Below are positions 1 to 5,778 of a stretch of 15,437 bases of DNA, in pieces (position 1 is the stretch's first letter; the number at the start of each line of letters is the position of its first letter). The notes beneath the pieces are model-generated. The model saw only the letters and a list, made by a program, of their open reading frames with translations, did no database searches and was not told where the DNA came from. The stretch comes from Pseudobutyrivibrio sp. (lineage in GTDB: Bacteria > Bacillota > Clostridia > Lachnospirales > Lachnospiraceae), in assembly GCA_017557715.1 (NCBI GenBank), contig JAFYYE010000335.1:1-15437 (forward strand), given 5' to 3'. A program made the translations under genes and the position numbers.

Positions 1-1
1 G

Positions 2-46
2 AAAATACAATGCTTTGAGGGCTGCCTTGAAGCATTGTATTTTTTT
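2..46 (+). terminator. Intrinsic terminator of a gene left of the window
   Basis: A 14-bp perfect stem (positions 2-15 with 30-43, arm AAAATACAATGCTT) closes a 14-nt loop and is followed by a T run to position 46. The left arm starts with AAAA, so it could also terminate leftward transcription. No gene associated with it is visible in the window. Confidence 0.75.
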
Positions 47-125
47 GTATGGAAACCTGTTGCAATGAATTAGCGAATTCCATTTTATGTGAGGCTGGCA
101 CAAGTCCACTTTTCTTGACTGCTAC

Positions 126-209
126 ATTCGCTCATAAAATTGTTAAATCGTCTAGATATTTCCCTCATTTTTTTGTTCTGTAGCCTTGATAATTCGCTCA
201 TAAAATTGT
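126..209. repeat. 18-bp exact direct repeat, 66-bp period
   Basis: ATTCGCTCATAAAATTGT occurs at 126-143 and again, identically, at 192-209, so the two starts are exactly 66 bp apart. 66 is a multiple of three, and read on the minus strand each copy encodes the residues NFMSE within one open frame. The segments between the copies are only weakly alike. The repeat sits directly in front of the point where the following ATPase gene loses homology to its family, so it may mark the recombination or insertion edge. Whether it is dispersed elsewhere in the genome cannot be seen here. Confidence 0.7.
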
Positions 210-1304
210 ATTCTATCTCATCCCGGAGAGACACTAATAATTTTGGACGAAATACAGTCAGTACCACGTGGAATAACTAGCCTTAAATATTTTTGTGAAA
301 ATGCTAATGAATACCATATTGTTGTCGCAGGTAGTTTGTTGGGGGTAAGACTTCGTACAAAGAAAAGTCAAAATAACAACGATGAAAATACAGGGACAGG
401 ATTTCCTGTAGGTAAAGTTGATGAAATAAATATGTATCCTATGAACTTTCTAGAATTCGTTGAGGCAACCGGTAATAGTATTTTAGTGGATCAGATTAGA
501 GAACACCGTTGGGAAGAACTCGCAACATTTTCATCAAAGTTAACAGATTTACTTCGTCAATATTATTATGTTGGAGGTATGCCTGAAGTTGTTAAAAAAT
601 ATTTGGAAGAAGAGAATCTAAAACAGGTCAGAAAAATCCAGCAACGAATATTAATCGATTATGAGAAGGATTTTTCGACACATGTGCCAGATGAGCTATT
701 ACCTAAAGTTATAATGGTTTGGAATAGTATAACCTCACAGCTAGCAAAAGAAAATAAGAAATTTGTTTATGGCGTAGTAAAAAAAGGTGCTCGTGCCAAA
801 GATTTTGAAGATGCAATCCAATGGCTTGTTAACGCAGGATTGATTCATAAAGTTATAAGAGTTAACAAAGTACAGAGACCGTTAAAATTCTATGAAGACA
901 TGAGCGCTTTTAAACTTTTTCTCTCGGACTTAGGCTTATTGGGTGCAATGGCTGATGTCACAGCAAAAGAGGTTTTAACTGGAGAAAACTATTTTGAAGA
1001 ATATAAGGGGGCATTTACAGAGCAATTCATTGCGCAGGAACTAATATCTCTTGGAGAAAAATTGTATTATTATTCTAAGGAAAATTCTACGTTGGAATTA
1101 GATTTCTTAGTTCAAAAAGATGCAGTATATCCTATAGAAGTGAAGGCCGAAGAAAACCTAAGATCAAAAAGTTTAAAAACTATTTATGATGACAATAATG
1201 AATTAAAACCAGTTAGATTTTCTATGTCTGGATACAAAGAACAAGAATGGATGGTAAATGTGCCACTTTATTTAGCTGCCGAATGGATAAATTCAATAGA
1301 GTAA
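204..1304 (+). pseudogene. 5'-truncated AAA_14/DUF4143 ATPase
   Basis: This family of about 400-450 residues combines an N-terminal P-loop ATPase with a C-terminal DUF4143 region ending in a restriction-endonuclease-like fold. The visible frame begins just after a stop at 201-203 and enters the family at the Walker B strand (ILDEIQ, around 240-257). It continues with the sensor segment VVAGSLLGV, the NMYPMNFLEFVEATG stretch, a winged-helix-like middle part, and a C-terminal ELDFLVQ...PIEVKAEENLRSKSL motif that resembles a PD-(D/E)XK core. The first 100 or so residues, including the Walker A P-loop, are missing. Family-like residues (PGETLII) lie upstream of the only possible start, a TTG at 243, and no well-placed ribosome site is seen. 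I therefore read it as a decayed remnant. An internal TTG start giving a 353-residue ATP-binding-defective protein is possible but less likely. Confidence 0.8.
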
Positions 1305-1312
1305 CTTTTTAT

Positions 1313-1342
1313 AAATAGCAGTCAATTTGACTGCTATTTTTC
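1313..1342 (+). terminator. Intrinsic terminator after the ATPase remnant
   Basis: A 12-bp perfect stem (AAATAGCAGTCA, 1313-1324, with 1328-1339) and a 3-nt loop are followed by T residues. It lies 9 bases after the stop codon. A second, imperfect dyad (AAGCTA at 1375-1380 with TAGCTT at 1394-1399, then TTT) lies 35 bases further on and may be a back-up. Confidence 0.85.
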
Positions 1343-1431
1343 CATTCGTTAAAACCTTCCCTCCCCGAGGTGGCAAGCTAATCATTGGTGATGTAGCTTT
1401 TAATAAAAACTTTTTCATATATATCATCCCC

Positions 1432-1455
1432 AAAAAGGCTGCCGATAAGGCAGCC
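1432..1455 (-). terminator. Terminator of the minus-strand PIN-like gene
   Basis: GGCTGCC (1437-1443) pairs with GGCAGCC (1449-1455) around a 5-nt loop. The AAAAA at 1432-1436 becomes the U run when read on the minus strand. It lies 4 bases beyond the stop codon of the gene ending at 1460. Confidence 0.85.
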
Positions 1456-1459
1456 CATT

Positions 1460-2269
1460 TTACTTCTTAGCATTTTCAAAGATTTTTGATGTAGCTTTAT
1501 AAACTACACTAGTCTTATCGTTGCCAAGTGATTTTTGAAGTTTATTATTGTAAGCTGATGCATTTTCGCAAGATGCAAATGCATCATATACTTTCTTATA
1601 GTCTGGCGCACTTAGCTCAGCACCCTTAAGTGCAGCTCTAAGTTCAGCTTTTTGCTTTTCTGTAACAGTAGGTCGAGTATTAGTTCTAGGTTTCTTTGCC
1701 TGAGTTTTTGTTACCACTTTTTGTCGTACTGTTCTTGTGGTTGTCCTTCCTGAATTGCCAGTCCTTCTTGTGTAAGTTCTTCTTGGTCTAGCCTTTAGCT
1801 GTTCTTCAGATTTCTCTTCAATCACTTTTTCTTTTATTACAATCGACTCTTGGCGCTTTATTGAATATCCTTTTTCTGTCCCAAAATCTATTACGGCATC
1901 AAATCCTGAGTCTTTACTGATAACAAATATTTCATCATAAGAATTCTGGCCTAACTTGTATCCAAGATATGTTGTTAATTGAAAATCTAAATAATTCTTT
2001 GCAGTCTTTTCGGCTTTTACATGCTCTATGTTTGCTGAAGAGCTAGTTATAGCTATAAGCGATTCATATGCAACTGTTTTCACCTTTGAACCATAAAAAA
2101 TTACAACAATATCATTACCTGCTAATTGATCAACACCAACAAGTCCAGCATCTGATACATTTTCATAGTCTACAAGATATAATCTCTTAATTATTCTTGA
2201 TTCTTCTGTTGTAGCGCTTATATCTGATACTTTATTTTCGTTCTTTACATCCTTATTAAATAATCCCAT
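1460..2269 (-). CDS. PIN-like (NYN/PIN7-type) nuclease-fold protein with basic linker
   Basis: The protein has 269 residues if started at the ATG at 2269, which has GAGG 6 bases upstream. A longer frame to 2419 exists but lacks a ribosome site and would cross the promoter. Residues 28-140 look like a PIN-type ribonuclease fold: LVDYEN with D34, NYLDFQL with D95, and ISKDSGFD with D120 and D124, which would be the metal-binding acidic set. The nearest family I can name is the Firmicutes PIN7-type domain; the family assignment is from memory. Residues 160-203 are a low-complexity Arg/Thr/Lys linker that probably binds nucleic acid. Residues 204-269 form a predicted helical domain I do not recognise. 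It has its own promoter and terminator, so it is transcribed alone and divergently from the small-gene operon. Cytoplasmic; a role in RNA cleavage is inference. Confidence 0.75.
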   Translation of the reverse strand: MGLFNKDVKNENKVSDISATTEESRIIKRLYLVDYENVSDAGLVGVDQLAGNDIVVIFYGSKVKTVAYESLIAITSSSANIEHVKAEKTAKNYLDFQLTTYLGYKLGQNSYDEIFVISKDSGFDAVIDFGTEKGYSIKRQESIVIKEKVIEEKSEEQLKARPRRTYTRRTGNSGRTTTRTVRQKVVTKTQAKKPRTNTRPTVTEKQKAELRAALKGAELSAPDYKKVYDAFASCENASAYNNKLQKSLGNDKTSVVYKATSKIFENAKK

Positions 2270-2303
2270 ATTAACCTCACATATTTCTATAGTTAACAGA
2301 CCT

Positions 2304-2312
2304 ATTGTATCA
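2304..2312 (-). promoter_or_regulatory. Extended -10 promoter of the PIN-like gene
   Basis: On the minus strand the sequence reads TGATACAAT, a TGn-extended -10 element, about 35 bases upstream of the ATG at 2269. No convincing -35 hexamer is seen at 17 bp spacing. Confidence 0.45.
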
Positions 2313-2399
2313 CAGCTTTGTGTAAAAATTTTTTGTATAATCTCATACTCATACCAAAAATATTTACAATTCCATCTGTTATAGTAAATATTTATAGGC

Positions 2400-2408
2400 T
2401 GGTATACT
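2400..2408 (+). promoter_or_regulatory. Extended -10 promoter of the small-gene operon
   Basis: TGGTATACT is a TGn-extended -10 element about 70 bases upstream of the first gene. A weak -35-like TTATAG lies at 2379-2384. The start point would be near 2415. Confidence 0.45.
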
Positions 2409-2422
2409 AGGTGGAACAAAAG

Positions 2423-2434
2423 TCACTTAAGTGA
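2423..2434. promoter_or_regulatory. 12-bp perfect palindrome in the operon leader
   Basis: TCACTTAAGTGA is a perfect dyad, located about 8-20 bases after the predicted start point. This is a position where a bound repressor would block the promoter. It could equally be coincidental. Confidence 0.35.
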
Positions 2435-2479
2435 TAAACTAATAGCCATTAGAGATAGAAATTGGAGAGAATTATTTAG

Positions 2480-2782
2480 ATGATAAAACAGGTCATAATC
2501 TGGAAGTTACAGGACAAGTGCTTTGGCCCAAACTTAGGAGCAATCAAGGCAAACATAAAGACAAAGCTTGAGGAATTAAATGGTAATATTCCAGGACTTG
2601 AAAGCATTGTAGTGTGCACAGAATGTCTTAGCTCATCAAATGGCGATGTAACAGCAGAAGCCATCTTTGAGAGTGAAGAGGCTTTAAAACAATATCAAAA
2701 GCATGAGCTTCGTCTTGCAGCCACAAAGGATGCTATTGTACCTTTCGTGGATTCAACAACTCATGTGGAATATGAACTATAA
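2480..2782 (+). CDS. Stress-responsive A/B-barrel (Dabb) domain protein
   Basis: At 100 residues it is the size of the Dabb family (Pfam Stress_responsive alpha-beta barrel), dimeric ferredoxin-like proteins. The family pattern is visible: an N-terminal MIKQVIIWKL strand, a long helix, the AEAIFESEEALKQYQKH stretch around residues 58-75, then a KDAIVPFVDSTTHVEYEL ending. Such proteins are cytoplasmic. Some plant and fungal members act in stress or polyketide cyclisation, but most bacterial ones have no known substrate. The start has GGAGAG at 2464-2469. It is the first gene of a run of eight with gaps of about 50 bases or less. Confidence 0.85.
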   Translation: MIKQVIIWKLQDKCFGPNLGAIKANIKTKLEELNGNIPGLESIVVCTECLSSSNGDVTAEAIFESEEALKQYQKHELRLAATKDAIVPFVDSTTHVEYEL

Positions 2783-2808
2783 AATCATTTTCAAAAGGGG
2801 GTTTTGAA

Positions 2809-3021
2809 ATGGATGTTAAGGATATTATTACTAAGGTAGCAGGTAACAAGGATCTTTTAGACAAGCTTAAGTCTGCAGATGTTAATCAGGCCAAAGACCT
2901 TTTAAGCAAGGCCGGTGTTAAAGTTGACGAGGCAGATGTTAAGAAGGTTAAAGATGCTTTAGCCGACGGAAAAATTGATATGAAAGAGATCAAGGATATT
3001 GCTGGAGGCTTATTCAAGTAA
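2809..3021 (+). CDS. Small helical protein resembling a Nif11-type leader peptide
   Basis: This 70-residue, charged, helical protein has GGGGG at 2797-2801 before its ATG. Its layout resembles Nif11/nitrile-hydratase-type RiPP leader peptides. An N-terminal DLLDKLKSAD segment is followed by a mid-protein AGVKVDEADVKKVKDAL segment and then KEIKDIAGG at residues 59-67. In that family the GG is where a protease removes the leader. Here only LFK follows, so there is no usable core peptide, and no maturase or peptidase-transporter is nearby. I see the pattern, but the family link is inference. It may simply be a small helical protein of unknown role. It shares the operon with the Dabb and MIF-like genes, 26 bases after the former. 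Confidence 0.7.
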   Translation: MDVKDIITKVAGNKDLLDKLKSADVNQAKDLLSKAGVKVDEADVKKVKDALADGKIDMKEIKDIAGGLFK

Positions 3022-3048
3022 TAAATTTTAGCAAAGGAGCGAAATGTC

Positions 3049-3390
3049 ATGCCATTTATTGATTCAAAAATAACAGTACCAGTTACTTCTGAATTAAAGG
3101 AAGAAATCAAATCAGAATTAGGAAAGCTCATAACTACTTTGGGAAAAAGCGAAACCTACCTAATGGTAGGAATCGAAGATGCCTATGACTTATGGCTTGG
3201 TGGTAAAAAGCTTGATAAAGGTGCTTATGTTTCTGTAAGTCTATACGGAAATGCACCTGCAGAATCATACGATAAGCTCACAGGTCAAATCTGTAGTTTG
3301 TTTGAGGAAAAGCTTGGAATTCCAGGTAATGCCGTATATGTAACCTATCACCCTGTAAATGACTGGGGCTGGAATGGAAGTAACTTTTAA
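3049..3390 (+). CDS. MIF-family tautomerase (macrophage migration inhibitory factor homologue)
   Basis: The 113 residues match the length of MIF/phenylpyruvate tautomerases, homotrimers that interconvert keto and enol forms through an N-terminal proline. Pro follows the initiator Met (MPFI). A lysine at residue 33 (32 after Met removal, in TLGKSETYLMV) aligns with the active-site Lys32 of animal MIF. The end YVTYHPVNDWGWNGSNF matches the conserved C-terminal tail containing WGWN. Start is ATG at 3049, with AAGGAG at 3034-3039; an ATG at 3044 is out of frame. No signal peptide is visible. Bacterial substrates are mostly unknown. The stop overlaps the start of the next (broken) gene by one base, suggesting translational coupling. 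Confidence 0.9.
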   Translation: MPFIDSKITVPVTSELKEEIKSELGKLITTLGKSETYLMVGIEDAYDLWLGGKKLDKGAYVSVSLYGNAPAESYDKLTGQICSLFEEKLGIPGNAVYVTYHPVNDWGWNGSNF

Positions 3391-3536
3391 TGAATAGAGA
3401 AGAATGGTTTGCTCAGCTGTTTACACGGCTGGGCAATTCTAAATTTAGGACAAGTTTTAAATTAAAGCAAAAAGATATAGACTATATACATGAGAAAGGG
3501 CTAGATACTATAAGAGCTCACGCTGCAGATATTTAG
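3390..3536 (+). pseudogene. Truncated DUF4186 gene
   Basis: The frame starts at ATG 3390, sharing one base with the preceding stop, and runs 48 residues to TAG at 3534. The residues FTRLGNSKF, TSFKLKQKD, YIHEKGLDTI and HAAD match the N-terminal half of DUF4186 proteins as I remember them (RLxxSKFRxxFxL...YIxEKGxxTIxxHAxDFI). Full-length members are roughly 110-130 residues and contain a later conserved Cys/His region (QHATATCCRGC-like) that is absent here. Another frame continues briefly (LGKDFIDELIKYSR, then stop), so a frameshift plus a deletion of the 3' half is likely. The intact reading frame is too short for the normal protein. Confidence 0.55.
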
Positions 3537-3588
3537 GCAAAGATTTTATAGATGAACTCATAAAATATTCAAGATAATGGGAGGTTAT

Positions 3589-3759
3589 ATGGAAACCTGG
3601 TTTTACGTAGTGGAGAGTATTGATGGTGATTATGCCAATTTAAAGAGAACTGATATTGAATCAGATGAACTTAAATTAGTAGCTCGTGCCTTACTCCCTG
3701 CAGATATTGAAGAGGGTAGTAAACTGAAATATGAATTAATGCAGTATATTCTAATCTAG
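3589..3759 (+). CDS. DUF3006-like small protein
   Basis: This is a 56-residue protein with a pattern typical of DUF3006: FYVVESIDGDYANLKR at the start, LLPADIEEGSKLKYE in the middle and a hydrophobic end. DUF3006 proteins are short beta-rich domains of unknown role found in many Firmicutes. The start is set by GGGAGG at 3579-3584, which places initiation at ATG 3589. An ATG at 3577 in the same frame would lie on top of the ribosome site. The next gene follows after 12 bases. Confidence 0.6.
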   Translation: METWFYVVESIDGDYANLKRTDIESDELKLVARALLPADIEEGSKLKYELMQYILI

Positions 3760-3771
3760 GGGGAATCACAA

Positions 3772-4230
3772 ATGAGCAGATTAAAAACACTTCGTGAATA
3801 CGTAGATAAAGAACTAAATCTATTGGAAGAAGATAAGCGTGCCAGTGCAACTGCACATTTGTATGGCGTATCTCTTGCAGCCACTATTCTTGCCAAGAAG
3901 CGTGGACTTAGTGAAGAGCTTGCGGCTATGGCAGCTATGCTTCACGATATGCACGCCTACAAGAGTGGCTCTTACGATGATCACGCTCATTTAGGTGCAG
4001 ATTTAGCTAGAAAGATTCTTGATGAATTAGCCATAACTTCACCAGAAGAAACAGATACCATTTGCTCTGCAATATATCACCATGATGACAAATTAGTAAT
4101 AGATTCGCCTATGGATGAGCTACTAAAGGATGCAGATGTAATTGATCATTGCTTCAAAGATTCCTCTAAACCTATCAAGGAAAAAGAGCAAAAGAGATAC
4201 GAAAATCTTTGTAAAGAATTAGGTTTGTAG
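3772..4230 (+). CDS. HD-domain phosphohydrolase-like protein
   Basis: This 152-residue, all-helical protein carries the HD metal-binding pattern: H29 (ATAHLYGV), H58-D59 (AAMLHDMHAY) and an aspartate at the end of the domain (KDADVIDH, D122/D125). Extra histidines at 71/73 and 103/104 would fit a two-metal site. HD proteins of this size hydrolyse phosphomono- or phosphodiesters, often of nucleotides, but the substrate cannot be told from sequence. Cytoplasmic. GGGGGAA lies just before the ATG. It sits in the middle of the small-gene operon. Confidence 0.8.
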   Translation: MSRLKTLREYVDKELNLLEEDKRASATAHLYGVSLAATILAKKRGLSEELAAMAAMLHDMHAYKSGSYDDHAHLGADLARKILDELAITSPEETDTICSAIYHHDDKLVIDSPMDELLKDADVIDHCFKDSSKPIKEKEQKRYENLCKELGL

Positions 4231-4253
4231 AAACGATATTGGGGAGGTCTAAC

Positions 4254-4667
4254 ATGTGGTTTGTATTTGCTTTACTATCAGCTATATTCGCTGCCTTAAC
4301 TTCAATATTAGCTAAGATTGGTATTGAAGGAGTAAACTCAAACTTAGCTACAGCTATTCGTACTGTCGTTGTGGTTGCTATGGCCTGGATAATGGTGTTT
4401 ATCACAAATACTCAAAGTGGCGTATTTGCTATAAGCAAAAAGAGCTGGATTTTCCTAATATTATCGGGCTTGGCTACTGGTGCATCCTGGTTATGCTACT
4501 ACAAGGCTTTACAGCTTGGTGATGCATCTAAAGTTGTTCCGATTGATAAGCTAAGTGTTGTTATCACTCTAGTTTTAGCTTTTGTATTTTTACATGAAGA
4601 CTTTACTATAAAATCACTTGCAGGATGCGCACTAATTGGTGCTGGAACCTTATTGTTGGTACTTTAA
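4254..4667 (+). CDS. Half-size EamA/DMT-family transporter
   Basis: The 138 residues contain one EamA domain with about five membrane helices (roughly residues 1-22, 31-50, 64-88, 96-114 and 118-137). The motif KVVPIDKLSVVITLVLAFVF followed by LHED is characteristic of single-domain EamA proteins. Members of this size are thought to dimerise to give a full ten-helix carrier; substrates are unknown. The start is the ATG at 4254, because GGGGAGG at 4240-4246 is its ribosome site. An in-frame TTG at 4239 would overlap that site. It acts in the cytoplasmic membrane. Confidence 0.85.
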   Translation: MWFVFALLSAIFAALTSILAKIGIEGVNSNLATAIRTVVVVAMAWIMVFITNTQSGVFAISKKSWIFLILSGLATGASWLCYYKALQLGDASKVVPIDKLSVVITLVLAFVFLHEDFTIKSLAGCALIGAGTLLLVL

Positions 4668-4711
4668 GGATATTAATATTGCTATGCTTTATAACAAGGA
4701 GAACGATATTA

Positions 4712-4999
4712 ATGGTTTTAGAAAATGAAAAAGTCAGAAGCGAAAAGCTGTATTGTGTAGGGTACCTCAAAACCCTCGGTAAATACATTTTATCGCAGAC
4801 AGTACCTGCATCTGCTTGGTACAACAGATATTATGAAATCACAAAAGAGCAATATGATTCATTTGGTAGTGAGTCACTAGATGAATTTGCTAATGAATGT
4901 TTGTATTTTAAGCATGAAGATAAATTCTTATTTTCTGACTTAATCTCTGAAAATAATGATTATAATAAATCCCTAAGACTTAAAGCAAAGGGCAACTAA
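4712..4999 (+). CDS. Hypothetical protein, last gene of the small-gene operon
   Basis: The 95 residues are not recognisable to me. The protein is soluble and mixed alpha/beta, rich in Tyr, Lys, Asp and Glu, with a centre reading YLKTLGKYIL, WYNRYYEITKEQYDSF and LYFKHEDKF. The start is the ATG at 4712, preceded by AAGGAG at 4696-4701. An upstream in-frame extension to 4625 overlaps the EamA gene and has no ribosome site. It lies 44 bases after the EamA gene, and no plus-strand terminator is visible before the tRNA terminator region. Confidence 0.65.
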   Translation: MVLENEKVRSEKLYCVGYLKTLGKYILSQTVPASAWYNRYYEITKEQYDSFGSESLDEFANECLYFKHEDKFLFSDLISENNDYNKSLRLKAKGN

Positions 5000-5025
5000 A
5001 TGCTCGAATGTATATATCTCTTATA

Positions 5026-5070
5026 CAAAAATAGAGTCCAAAAACCCGATTTTTCGAGGTCTCTGGACTC
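5026..5070 (-). terminator. Terminator of tRNA-Leu
   Basis: GAGTCCA (5034-5040) pairs with TGGACTC (5064-5070). Read on the minus strand, the stem is followed by TATTTTTGT. It begins 11 bases past the tRNA 3' end. Confidence 0.8.
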
Positions 5071-5080
5071 TTAATTATCG

Positions 5081-5165
5081 TGCGGAAGGCGGGACTTGAA
5101 CCCGCACGCTCGCAATGAGCACAAGATCCTTAGTCTTGCTCGTCTGCCAGTTCCGACACTTCCGC
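5081..5165 (-). tRNA. tRNA-Leu (anticodon AAG)
   Basis: The 85-nt minus-strand sequence folds as a class II tRNA. The acceptor stem is GCGGAAG/CTTCCGC with discriminator A at 5081. The anticodon arm is CAAGA-CTAAGGA-TCTTG, the variable arm is long (GCTC...GAGC) and the T arm is GCGGG-TTCAAGT-CCCGC. The loop places AAG at positions 34-36 (plus-strand 5129-5131), which reads leucine codon CUU and, if A34 becomes inosine, CUC and CUA too. The 3' CCA is not encoded (CGA follows) and must be added by nucleotidyltransferase. A34 tRNA-Leu is unusual in bacteria generally but is reported in some Firmicutes. Confidence 0.95.
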
Positions 5166-5194
5166 GTGGCGTGATATCTCGCGCAACGTAGTGA

Positions 5195-5223
5195 ATATTA
5201 CCATCTAAATACACACACGTCAA
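5195..5223 (-). promoter_or_regulatory. tRNA-Leu promoter
   Basis: On the minus strand TTGACG and TAATAT are separated by exactly 17 bp, with the -10 ending 30 bases before the mature tRNA 5' end. Confidence 0.85.
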
Positions 5224-5272
5224 CGCCTTGGGAAATAATAAAAACATTCTAAATATTCGAAATATTCTAGGG

Positions 5273-5301
5273 TTGACAACAGTCCGAAACCGTACTATTA
5301 T
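5273..5301 (+). promoter_or_regulatory. marR-MATE promoter
   Basis: TTGACA (5273-5278), a 17-bp spacer and TATTAT (5296-5301) form a near-consensus sigma-A promoter. The start point falls near 5308, 36 bases before the MarR start codon. The spacer and -10 lie wholly inside a 46-bp palindrome. Confidence 0.9.
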
Positions 5302-5323
5302 AACAGTACGTTTTCGGACTGTT
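5278..5323. promoter_or_regulatory. 46-bp near-perfect inverted repeat, probable MarR operator
   Basis: The 22-bp arms 5278-5299 and 5302-5323 are reverse complements except at two positions, around a 2-bp centre. The outer part of each arm is AACAGTCCGAAA (left) and its complement (right). It covers the promoter from the edge of the -35 to past the start point. This is where an autoregulating MarR dimer, or two dimers, would bind. Because TTTTTT follows immediately, transcripts arriving from upstream could also fold it as a terminator. Confidence 0.8.
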
Positions 5324-5343
5324 TTTTGTATGGAGGTTTTCAT

Positions 5344-5769
5344 ATGGAAGTAAAAATGAAAGAACTAAATATGCTAATGGAAAGCACAGATGCTTTATAT
5401 CATGAGGCTGCAAAACGTTTGGGACTATCTGATGCAGAGCTTTGCATCTTATATATAATCTACGAACAGGGCGAGGGGCGTGCACAGAAGGATTTCTGTA
5501 GTCTAACTGGAATAGGAAAAACTACTATAAATACTGCTGTTAAAAATATGGAAAAAAATGGTCTCTTAAAACTAAAAGCCATTGATGGCAGAAGTATGGG
5601 TGTTTACTTAACAAAAGAGGGGAGAGCTCTTATGAATAATACTGTCGAGAAATTGATTAGTATAGAAAATCAAATTTTCGATAGTTGGTCGAAAAAAGAG
5701 CAGGATACTATTATCAGGCTCAACAGGGATTTTATAGATAAATTTAGTGTATTAATCAAAGATTTATAA
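5344..5769 (+). CDS. MarR-family transcriptional regulator
   Basis: The 141 residues have MarR architecture: an N-terminal dimerisation helix, a winged helix-turn-helix at about residues 45-90 (DFCSLTGIGKTTINTAVKNM recognition region, then the wing with KAIDGRSMGVYLTKEGRAL), and C-terminal dimerisation helices. MarR dimers bind palindromes and release DNA when a small aromatic or phenolic ligand binds. The start is ATG 5344 with GGAGG at 5332-5336; TTG codons further upstream are not used. The gene is co-transcribed with a MATE exporter 9 bases downstream, and the palindrome over the promoter predicts autorepression. The inducer is likely a substrate of that exporter. Confidence 0.92.
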   Translation: MEVKMKELNMLMESTDALYHEAAKRLGLSDAELCILYIIYEQGEGRAQKDFCSLTGIGKTTINTAVKNMEKNGLLKLKAIDGRSMGVYLTKEGRALMNNTVEKLISIENQIFDSWSKKEQDTIIRLNRDFIDKFSVLIKDL

Positions 5770-5778
5770 TGGTGTTTT

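Noticed and set aside
85..267. Minus-strand open frame of 60 residues with repeated NFMSE
   Set aside because: It has no ribosome site or promoter and overlaps the start of the ATPase remnant; its open frame is explained by the 66-bp repeat. Kept as a repeat, not a gene.
5071..5343. Minus-strand frame of 90 residues across the tRNA
   Set aside because: It reads through the tRNA gene and the marR palindrome; no coding character.
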